A stretch of 12,434 nucleotides of DNA, taken from contig MVRP01000117.1 of NCBI GenBank assembly GCA_002067405.1, positions 1 through 12,434 of the forward strand, written 5' to 3'. Each line of letters starts with the position of its first letter. Within the stretch, counting starts at the first letter, position 1. A model generated the notes under the pieces. That model worked only from the letters and a program-made list of their open reading frames with translations. It searched no databases and was not told where the DNA came from. The position numbers were made by a program, and so were the translations under genes. Below are positions 6,660 to 12,434 of the stretch, one piece after another. This stretch comes from Syntrophorhabdaceae bacterium PtaU1.Bin034. Lineage in GTDB: Bacteria > Desulfobacterota_G > Syntrophorhabdia > Syntrophorhabdales > WCHB1-27.

Positions 6660-7729
6660 TGCGAGAAAGCGAGAAAGCGAGGAAACGAGGAAACGGAAAA
6701 GAGACCCTCAAAGTATCTCGTTACCCTCTGAGGATGATCGCCTGGGAGTTGACCAGGAACTGCAATCTCGATTGCATCCACTGCAGGGCGAGGGCCGGCG
6801 CCGGACCTCACGAGGACGAGCTTTCGCTCGATGAATGCAGGAAGATCCTCGACGATATAGCCGCCTTTTCCTCCCCTACCATTATTTTAACGGGGGGTGA
6901 GCCGCTTCTCCGGCCGGATATCTTCGATATTATCGGCTACGCCACGTCGAAGGGCCTCCGCACCGTCATTGCCGTCAACGGGACACTGATCGACCGGGAT
7001 GCGGCGCAAAAGCTGAAAAGTGCAGGGATCGTCAGGGTCAGCATGAGCATAGACGGCAAGGATGAGGCAAGCCATGACAGCTTCAGGCGGGTTTCGGGGT
7101 CGTTCGATGCAGTCATGCGAGCTGCACGGATCTTTACCGAAGTCGGGCTTCCGTTCCAGATCAATACGACGGTGACAAGGCTGAATGTGGCCGATCTCGG
7201 CGACATATACAAGCTCGTCAAGGATATGGGAGCCGTTGCCTGGCACACGTTCCTGCTCGTCCCTGTCGGCAGGGGCGAGGGCCTGAAAGGCGAGGAGCTG
7301 AACGCAGCAATGTACGAAGACGTGCTCAACTGGCTATACGAACAGGAGGAATGGAACGAGATCGAGATGAAGGTGACATGCGCTCCCCACTATTACAGGA
7401 TCGTGAAAGAGAAAGGGGGGGTTCCCAAAAGCGCCGGATGTCTCGCGGGAAAGAGCTTTCTTTTTATCTCCCATACGGGTATTGCGCAACCCTGCGGCTA
7501 TCTGGAGTTGCCTTCGGGCAACGTGCGAAAGGACGGGGTGCAGAAGGTCTGGGAAGACTCGCCTGAATTCGGCCTGATCCGGGATCTCAAGCAATACAAG
7601 GGGAAATGCGGCCGGTGCAGATTCCTCGCCATTTGCGGCGGATGCAGGGCAAGGGCTCAAGAGCTGCGGGGCGATCTGCTCGAAGCGGAACCGTACTGTT
7701 CGCATCAACCGGGAGGTGGCAACGAATGA
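6659..7729 (+). CDS. ahbD: Heme b synthase, radical SAM (AhbD type)
   Basis: AhbD performs the last step of the siroheme-dependent heme pathway, decarboxylating two propionates of Fe-coproporphyrin III to give heme b. The product has 356 residues. The radical SAM motif CNLDCIHC carries Cys35, Cys39 and Cys42, and LTGGEPLLRPD (77-87) follows. TTVTRLN, AWHTFLLVPVGRGE and KVTCAPHYYRI match AhbD and distinguish it from AhbC, which has a different central region. A second Fe-S cluster is expected from the C-terminal cysteines (AGCLAGKSFLFISH, QPCGYLEL, CGRCRFLAICGGCRARA, EPYC). The ATG at 6659 overlaps the hemB stop (TAATG), but AAGGAG is only 2 nt upstream of it. A TTG at 6644, with AAAGGA 9 nt upstream, is an alternative start. 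The first residues are coded by octamer tandem repeats and are not conserved family sequence. A heme-d1-type homologue such as NirJ is less likely. Confidence 0.88.
   Translation: MRESEKARKRGNGKETLKVSRYPLRMIAWELTRNCNLDCIHCRARAGAGPHEDELSLDECRKILDDIAAFSSPTIILTGGEPLLRPDIFDIIGYATSKGLRTVIAVNGTLIDRDAAQKLKSAGIVRVSMSIDGKDEASHDSFRRVSGSFDAVMRAARIFTEVGLPFQINTTVTRLNVADLGDIYKLVKDMGAVAWHTFLLVPVGRGEGLKGEELNAAMYEDVLNWLYEQEEWNEIEMKVTCAPHYYRIVKEKGGVPKSAGCLAGKSFLFISHTGIAQPCGYLELPSGNVRKDGVQKVWEDSPEFGLIRDLKQYKGKCGRCRFLAICGGCRARAQELRGDLLEAEPYCSHQPGGGNE
6661..6700 (+). repeat. Octamer tandem repeat inside the 5' end of ahbD
   Basis: Five consecutive octamers follow the start codon: GCGAGAAA, GCGAGAAA, GCGAGGAA, ACGAGGAA and ACGGAAAA. 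The first two are identical and the rest differ by one to a few bases. They code for a basic, low-complexity stretch (RESEKARKRGNGK). Because the unit is 8 nt, gain or loss of one copy would shift the frame between the ATG at 6659 and the conserved part of ahbD. Confidence 0.85.
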
Positions 7730-7755
7730 ATCTCAACGTGCGGTCTTTATCATGA
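7726..7755 (+). CDS. Possible nine-codon coupling ORF between ahbD and polA
   Basis: A short frame ATG...TGA codes for MNLNVRSLS. Its ATG overlaps the ahbD stop (ATGA at 7726-7729), and its TGA overlaps the polA ATG (ATGA at 7752-7755). A strong ribosome site, GGGAGG (7711-7716), lies 9 nt before its ATG. The polA ATG itself has no visible ribosome site. The simplest reading is that ribosomes finish this mini-ORF and restart on polA. The peptide itself probably has no function. The frame is certain from the sequence; its use is inference. Confidence 0.45.
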   Translation: MNLNVRSLS

Positions 7756-10280
7756 AACGTATCTTTCTTGTTGACGGCAATAATTTCGTGTACAGGGCCT
7801 TCCATGCCACGCCCTACCTTTCGAACTCAAAGGGCACGCCGACCAATGCGATCTATGCCTTCATCAATATGCTCAGGAAACTCCTCAACGAGCAGAAGCC
7901 TGACGGATTGGCGGTGGTGTGGGATTCCAAAGTCCCGTCCTTCAGGATGCAAATCTCGCAGGAATACAAGGCTACCCGGCCCCCTATGCCGGGCAATCTG
8001 AGCATCCAGTTCCCTTACGTGAAGACCATTGTGGAGAAAATGGGCATACCGATGCTCGAAAAGGAAGGTTTCGAGGCGGACGACATCATCGCCACGCTTG
8101 TGCGCCGGCTCGACGGAAAGAACGACGTCGAAATCGTCGTGGTGACGAGCGACAAGGACCTCATGCAGCTCGCCTGCGACTCGGTGACCATATTCGACAG
8201 CATGAAGAACCTCATGATGAAGAAGGGGGAAGTAACCGAGAAATTCGGCATCGATCCCTGCCTTATGCCCGATTATCTCGCGCTCTGCGGCGATACGTCG
8301 GACAATATTCCCGGTGTTCCCGGCATTGGAGAAAAGACGGCCCGGGAGCTTATTTCCATGTTCGGCGATCTTGACTCGATCTACGCCCATGTAGAAGAGA
8401 TAAAGAGACCGGCCCTGCGGCAAAAACTCACGGAAAACCGTGAGAGGGCGGCGCTAAGCAAGGAACTGGCTACCCTGCGGTTCGATGTTCCCCTGTCAAT
8501 AAATGTGGAAGACATGAGAATTCAGGAGCCGGACCTGAACGAATTGCGCAAGATATTCCGGGAACTCGAATTCATGTCGCTTTATAAAGAGATAAGGGTG
8601 GAAGAGAAGGAGACCGTGGAGCTGACGGCGGCCAGCCCTGACGAGATCGTGGGAGGGGCTGTATCGATGATCGCGCAGATCCAGGGCCGTTGTCCATACG
8701 ACGTAGCCCTCCAGCGATTCGTCCTTTCCGACGGTAGGGCCGTTTTCTATTCGGAAAAGGAAGATGACCTTTTCTCTGCTCTTTCCGGCCGGCGGGAGTT
8801 GATCGTCCATAATCTGAAACCCCTTTTTCTCGCCGCAACACGACGAGGAACGGATCTCGTCCCTGAATTTTTCGATACCATGCTCGCCGTCTACCTTATC
8901 AATCCGTCGAGGAAAGACTACGGTATCGAGGGCATTCTGGGCGAATTCCTTGGCGTGGACATAAACGGTGACGGTGCCAGGCAATCCCTTTCGAAGAGCT
9001 GCCTTCATCTGGGAGAGCTCAAGGAAGTGCTCCTTGGGCGGATCGATGAAATGGGGCTCCACGATCTCTTTTTCAAGGTAGAGATGCCCCTCGTGGAGGT
9101 CCTTGCCCACATGGAGTGTCTCGGGGTGAGGGTGGACAGGAGTGCCCTTGCAGGTCTGTCGAGGGATTTCGATGGGCGGTTGAACGCCATCATAAGCCGG
9201 ATTTACGACCTGGCGGGCGAGACCTTCAATATAAACTCGCCCCAGCAACTCGCCCGCATTCTCTTTCACAGGTTGAATCTGCCGCCTATCAAAAGGACTA
9301 AAACATCCTTATCCACCGACAACGAGGTGCTCCAGACCCTTTCCGATCTTCACCCTTTGCCGGCAGAGATCCTTGAGTATCGGATGCTCGCGAAGCTTAA
9401 GAGCACCTACGTGGATGCCCTGCACACGCTCATACATCACAATACCGGCAGGATCCACGCCTCTTTCAACCAGATGGTCGTCGCCACCGGCCGCCTGTCG
9501 AGCAACGACCCCAACCTTCAGAACATTCCCATCAAGGGAATAGAGGGCAAGAAGATCAGAGAAGCCTTTGTGCCGGAGGACGGTTTCGTTTTCCTGTCGT
9601 CGGACTATTCGCAGATCGAGCTCCGTGTGCTTGCGCATATTTCAGGGGACGAGCTTCTCATTGATGCGTTCAAAAACGATCGGGATATCCATAGCAGGGT
9701 TGCCCAGGAAGTATTCAAGGTGGACACCGACCATGTGACGCCCGCGATGAGGCGAACCGCCAAGGTAATTAACTTCGGCATCGTTTATGGAATAAGCGGC
9801 TACGGCTTGTCCAAGGAGCTTGGAGTTGGCCCGCGGGAAGCCCAGGCTTACATCGATGCGTATTTCGAACGCCACACGGGTATCAAGGAATACATCGAGC
9901 GCACGCTGGCGGAGGCGCGGGAAAAGGGCTTCGTGAGGACCCTCTTCGGCAGGATAAGATACATACCGGAGCTTTTCAATGCCGATGTGAACGTGCGGCA
10001 GTTCGGGGAAAGAACGGCAATGAACACGCCGATCCAGGGTACGGCGGCAGACATCATCAAAATGGCCATGGTGAATATCTATCGGAAGATAAAAGAAAAG
10101 AAGTTGCTCTCCCGTCTCATCATGCAAATACACGACGAACTGGTCTTCGAGGTCCCGGAAGCGGAAGCGACCGAGATGGAAGAGATGATCAGACATGAAA
10201 TGGAGCATGTCCGCCCCTTGCGAGTGCCCTTAAAGGTGACGATCGGGAAGGGAAAGAACTGGGCCGAAGCACACGAGTAA
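7752..10280 (+). CDS. polA: DNA polymerase I, 3'-5' exonuclease site lost
   Basis: Family A DNA polymerase for gap filling, primer removal and repair; 842 residues. The 5'-3' nuclease domain (about 1-290) starts with FLVDGNNFVYRAFHA and includes SDKDLMQL and GDTSDNIPGVPGIGEKTA. The middle domain (about 300-470) aligns with the 3'-5' exonuclease domain, but its acidic residues are gone: FDTET reads as IAQIQ, the Asp of NLKYD is replaced (NLKPLFL), and the last Asp segment reads HLGELKEVLLG. The polymerase motifs are intact: motif A DYSQIELR (Asp618, Glu623), motif B RRTAKVINFGIVYG (Lys671, Phe675, Tyr679) and motif C HDEL (Asp795, Glu796). The start is ATG 7752, where MKRIFLVDGNN aligns with relatives. 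An upstream in-frame GTG at 7716 would add 12 unlikely residues and has no spaced ribosome site. It is the third gene of the hemB string. Confidence 0.96.
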   Translation: MKRIFLVDGNNFVYRAFHATPYLSNSKGTPTNAIYAFINMLRKLLNEQKPDGLAVVWDSKVPSFRMQISQEYKATRPPMPGNLSIQFPYVKTIVEKMGIPMLEKEGFEADDIIATLVRRLDGKNDVEIVVVTSDKDLMQLACDSVTIFDSMKNLMMKKGEVTEKFGIDPCLMPDYLALCGDTSDNIPGVPGIGEKTARELISMFGDLDSIYAHVEEIKRPALRQKLTENRERAALSKELATLRFDVPLSINVEDMRIQEPDLNELRKIFRELEFMSLYKEIRVEEKETVELTAASPDEIVGGAVSMIAQIQGRCPYDVALQRFVLSDGRAVFYSEKEDDLFSALSGRRELIVHNLKPLFLAATRRGTDLVPEFFDTMLAVYLINPSRKDYGIEGILGEFLGVDINGDGARQSLSKSCLHLGELKEVLLGRIDEMGLHDLFFKVEMPLVEVLAHMECLGVRVDRSALAGLSRDFDGRLNAIISRIYDLAGETFNINSPQQLARILFHRLNLPPIKRTKTSLSTDNEVLQTLSDLHPLPAEILEYRMLAKLKSTYVDALHTLIHHNTGRIHASFNQMVVATGRLSSNDPNLQNIPIKGIEGKKIREAFVPEDGFVFLSSDYSQIELRVLAHISGDELLIDAFKNDRDIHSRVAQEVFKVDTDHVTPAMRRTAKVINFGIVYGISGYGLSKELGVGPREAQAYIDAYFERHTGIKEYIERTLAEAREKGFVRTLFGRIRYIPELFNADVNVRQFGERTAMNTPIQGTAADIIKMAMVNIYRKIKEKKLLSRLIMQIHDELVFEVPEAEATEMEEMIRHEMEHVRPLRVPLKVTIGKGKNWAEAHE

Positions 10281-10306
10281 AGGCGGCGGCTGGGCGCCTT
10301 TCGTGT
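10271..10306 (+). terminator. Hairpin overlapping the polA stop, possible terminator
   Basis: AAAGGCG (10279-10285) and CGCCTTT (10295-10301) form a perfect 7-bp stem around a 9-nt loop. The outer ACACG (10271-10275) pairs with CGTGT (10302-10306) across a 3-nt bulge. The stem begins in the polA stop codon. No long T-run follows, so it may be a weak terminator or an mRNA 3'-end stabiliser. Confidence 0.5.
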
Positions 10307-10323
10307 CTCACTTTGTCATCATC

Positions 10324-10372
10324 GGAGCCGCCCATCCTCACCTACCCGCTGTATGCTCCGGTGGACGGCTCC
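10324..10372. repeat. Long inverted repeat in the polA-secA gap
   Basis: Two 11-nt arms, GGAGCCGCCCA (10324-10334) and TGGACGGCTCC (10362-10372), pair with a single C-A mismatch around a 27-nt loop. No T-run follows and no family is recognised. It could be a second termination or processing structure, or an operator upstream of secA. Confidence 0.5.
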
Positions 10373-10459
10373 TCGATTTCGCGTCATTCATCGAAAACTC
10401 GCCCCAGCCTTGACTGGCATATAGTGGACAAAAAGTCATCGCCCCGGTCCGTCCCGTTT

Positions 10460-10489
10460 TTGATTTCGACCCCACCCCTATGCTACAAT
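10460..10489 (+). promoter_or_regulatory. Extended -10 promoter for secA
   Basis: TTGATT (10460-10465, 4/6 match to -35), an 18-nt spacer and TACAAT (10484-10489, 5/6 match to -10), with an extended TG one base before the -10. The expected start point, about 7 nt past the -10, falls at 10496-10497, that is at the A of the secA ATG. Confidence 0.6.
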
Positions 10490-10496
10490 TATGACC

Positions 10497-12434
10497 ATGA
10501 TTACAAATTTCCTTAAAAAAATAGTCGGCACAAAGAACGAGCGGGAGCTGAAAAGGATACAGCCTCTCGTCGAAAAGATTAACAGTCTTGAAGAGAAAAT
10601 GCGCTCTCTTTCAGATGTCGAACTGAAGGCGATGACGCCACACTTCAGGGAACGTCTGGAAAATGGCGAAGAGCTGGATTCCCTTCTGCCCGAAGCCTTC
10701 GCGGTCGTCCGGGAGGCATCGAGAAGGACCTTGGGAATGCGTCATTTCGACGTGCAGCTTGTAGGCGGCGTCGTGCTCCATGAAGGGAAGATAGCGGAAA
10801 TGGCGACGGGCGAGGGAAAGACCCTCGTTGCAACCCTTCCCGTGTATCTCAACGCCCTTACCGGTCTCGGCGTTCACGTGGTCACGGTGAACGACTATCT
10901 GGCACGTCGTGACGCAGAATGGATGGGGCCCATCTATTCTTTTCTCGATATTTCCGTCGGCGTGGTGGTCCATGGCCTCGATGACCCTGAAAGAAAGGAA
11001 GCGTACGGTTGTGACGCGACGTACGGCACGAACAACGAATTCGGCTTCGATTATCTGAGAGATAATATGAAGTACGATCTCGACGAGTTCGTGCAGCGGG
11101 AGTTCAACTACGCCATCGTGGACGAGGTGGACAGTATCCTTATCGATGAAGCCAGGACACCGCTTATCATTTCGGGTCCGGCCGAGGAATCGACGGACAA
11201 ATATTACAGGATCAACAGAATCATCTACCAGCTGAAAAAGGACAATGATTTCAAGATAGACGAGAAGGCAAAAAGCGCTTATCTCACCGAAGAGGGCGTC
11301 GCGCGCATCGAAAAGATCCTCAAGGTGGACAACCTCTATGATCCCAAATATGTGGAGCTCCTCCACCATATCAACCAGGCCCTGAAGGCCCACCACCTGT
11401 TCAGCAGGGACGTGGATTACATCGTGAAAGACGGGCAGGTCATCATCGTGGACGAGTTTACGGGCAGGCTCATGCCCGGCAGACGCTTCAGCGACGGTCT
11501 CCACCAGGCCCTTGAGGCAAAAGAGAACGTGAAGATCGAGCGGGAGAACCAAACCCTCGCCACCGTGACGTTCCAGAATTATTTCCGAATGTACAAGAAG
11601 CTGGCGGGCATGACCGGCACGGCCGATACGGAGGCCATGGAATTCAGAAAGACGTATAACCTGGACGTTATGGTCATCCCCACAAACCGGCCGCTCATCA
11701 GGAACAATTACCCCGACGTCGTTTACAGGACGGAAAAAGAGAAGTTCCGGGCCGTGGTGAAAGAGATCGAGGAGCTGTATGCGCAGGGCAAACCGGTGCT
11801 CGTCGGCACCTTTTCGATCGACAAGTCGGAGCGTCTTTCGGAGATGTTGAAAAGGAAAGGGATACCGCACCATGTATTGAATGCGAAAATCCATGAACGG
11901 GAAGCCGAAGTAGTGGCCCAGGCAGGCAGATACAAGGCTGTCACGATCTCGACCAATATGGCAGGAAGGGGGACCGATATCCTCCTCGGAGGCAATCCAA
12001 CTTTTCTCGCGAAGATGATGGCGAAGGGGCAGCAGGACGGGGAGGCGTATGCCAAGGCCCTTGAAGAGGCCAGGAAGATATGCGAAAAGGAGAAGGAGCA
12101 GGTAATCGCCGTGGGCGGCCTGCATATCCTCGGGACCGAGCGGCATGAATCACGCCGTATAGACAACCAGCTCAGAGGCCGGTCGGGCAGGCAGGGAGAC
12201 CCGGGGTCATCGCGATTTTACGTATCCCTTGAAGACGAGATCATGCGAATCTTCGGCTCAGACCGTATATCGCCATTGCTCGGCAAGCTGGGCATGACTG
12301 AAGATATGCCTATTGAGCACTCGCTCATCAGCAAGGCGATCGAGAATGCCCAAACCAGGGTTGAAGCGCACAACTTCGACATCAGGAAGTATCTGCTGGA
12401 TTACGACAATGTCATGAACAAGCAGCGCGAGACC
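10497..12434 (+). CDS. secA: Protein translocase ATPase SecA (cut by right edge)
   Basis: SecA is the ATPase that pushes preproteins through the SecYEG channel at the inner membrane. The first 646 residues are present, of about 830-900 in the family. NBD1 starts after FRERLENG; Walker A is ATGEGKT (103-109) and the Walker B/DEAD-like box is [14 protein letters not shown] (208-221, Asp209/Glu210). The preprotein cross-linking domain follows (about 225-370), then NBD2 with [18 protein letters not shown] and the arginine-finger segment [12 protein letters not shown] (559-570). The sequence ends in the scaffold helix at [14 protein letters not shown]. The C-terminal domain, including any zinc-binding tail, is not visible. 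[25 protein letters not shown] aligns with known starts from the ATG at 10497. An in-frame ATG at 10491 would add two residues but falls at the edge of the -10. No ribosome site is visible, which fits a leaderless start. Confidence 0.97.
   Translation, partial: MITNFLKKIVGTKNERELKRIQPLVEKINSLEEKMRSLSDVELKAMTPHFRERLENGEELDSLLPEAFAVVREASRRTLGMRHFDVQLVGGVVLHEGKIAEMATGEGKTLVATLPVYLNALTGLGVHVVTVNDYLARRDAEWMGPIYSFLDISVGVVVHGLDDPERKEAYGCDATYGTNNEFGFDYLRDNMKYDLDEFVQREFNYAIVDEVDSILIDEARTPLIISGPAEESTDKYYRINRIIYQLKKDNDFKIDEKAKSAYLTEEGVARIEKILKVDNLYDPKYVELLHHINQALKAHHLFSRDVDYIVKDGQVIIVDEFTGRLMPGRRFSDGLHQALEAKENVKIERENQTLATVTFQNYFRMYKKLAGMTGTADTEAMEFRKTYNLDVMVIPTNRPLIRNNYPDVVYRTEKEKFRAVVKEIEELYAQGKPVLVGTFSIDKSERLSEMLKRKGIPHHVLNAKIHEREAEVVAQAGRYKAVTISTNMAGRGTDILLGGNPTFLAKMMAKGQQDGEAYAKALEEARKICEKEKEQVIAVGGLHILGTERHESRRIDNQLRGRSGRQGDPGSSRFYVSLEDEIMRIFGSDRISPLLGKLGMTEDMPIEHSLISKAIENAQTRVEAHNFDIRKYLLDYDNVMNKQRET

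Noticed and set aside
7716..7751. Upstream in-frame GTG start for polA
   Set aside because: It would add 12 residues not seen in Pol I starts, and GGGAG lies directly against the GTG with no spacing. ATG 7752 aligns with relatives.
7827..9269. Long minus-strand frames (7827-8423 and 8496-9269) opposite polA
   Set aside because: They lie entirely within conserved polA sequence and give no recognisable motifs, so they are shadows.
10491..10505. ATGACCATGATTAC at the secA start resembles the lacZ/cloning-vector start
   Set aside because: The match ends after about 14 bases, the downstream sequence is secA with family-like N-terminus, and no vector sequence lies upstream. It is treated as coincidence, not contamination.
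10611..12146. A 511-codon open frame on the minus strand opposite secA
   Set aside because: secA is unmistakable on the plus strand across the whole span. The antisense product is rich in His, Leu, Val and Asp in a way typical of antisense translation of a GC-rich gene, and shows no domain.
1..12434. tRNA, rRNA, CRISPR arrays, insertion sequences or prophage genes
   Set aside because: I looked on both strands and saw no cloverleaf sequence, regularly spaced repeats, transposase motifs or terminal inverted repeats.

Overview
The window looks like chromosomal sequence from an anaerobic bacterium with moderately high GC. The best fit by content is a deltaproteobacterium in the broad sense (Desulfobacterota or a relative), but this is inferred from gene content, not from a phylogeny. 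The main clue is hemB followed directly by a radical SAM gene of the AhbD type. AhbD is the last enzyme of the siroheme-dependent ('alternative') heme pathway, which occurs in sulfate reducers, related syntrophs and archaea. An SPL-like radical SAM protein without obvious sporulation genes points the same way.

Layout. Positions 1-1472, minus strand: a GDP-L-fucose pair, gmd followed 3 nt later by fcl/wcaG, which is cut by the left edge. Together they make GDP-L-fucose from GDP-mannose for surface glycans. Positions 1473-1821: a 349-nt gap with no convincing gene and at most a weak gmd promoter. Positions 1822-5072, minus strand: a compact four-gene unit, transcribed in the order ParB-like protein, SPL-like radical SAM protein, SDR oxidoreductase, DUF4013-type membrane protein. 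The genes overlap by 35 and 4 nt and then are 5 nt apart. Positions 5073-5270: a divergent control region with a TTGACA-type promoter candidate on each strand. Positions 5271-5576, plus strand: an unrecognised small two-helix membrane protein. Positions 5682-10280, plus strand: hemB, ahbD and polA with overlapping start and stop signals, behind an extended -10 promoter. Positions 10281-10496: a gap with two inverted repeats and a promoter so close to secA that the secA mRNA may be leaderless. Positions 10497-12434: secA, cut by the right edge after 646 codons.

How the genes fit together. HemB makes porphobilinogen, the first shared pyrrole intermediate. AhbD makes heme b from Fe-coproporphyrin III. 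The intermediate steps are not in this window. PolA (DNA repair and replication) and SecA (protein export) are housekeeping genes. The ParB-like/SPL-like pair is the least understood part and the best candidate for a poorly described DNA-linked module. Other points of interest are octamer tandem repeats at the start of ahbD, a nine-codon ORF that bridges ahbD and polA through two ATGA overlaps, and a PolA whose 3'-5' exonuclease site appears to be lost.
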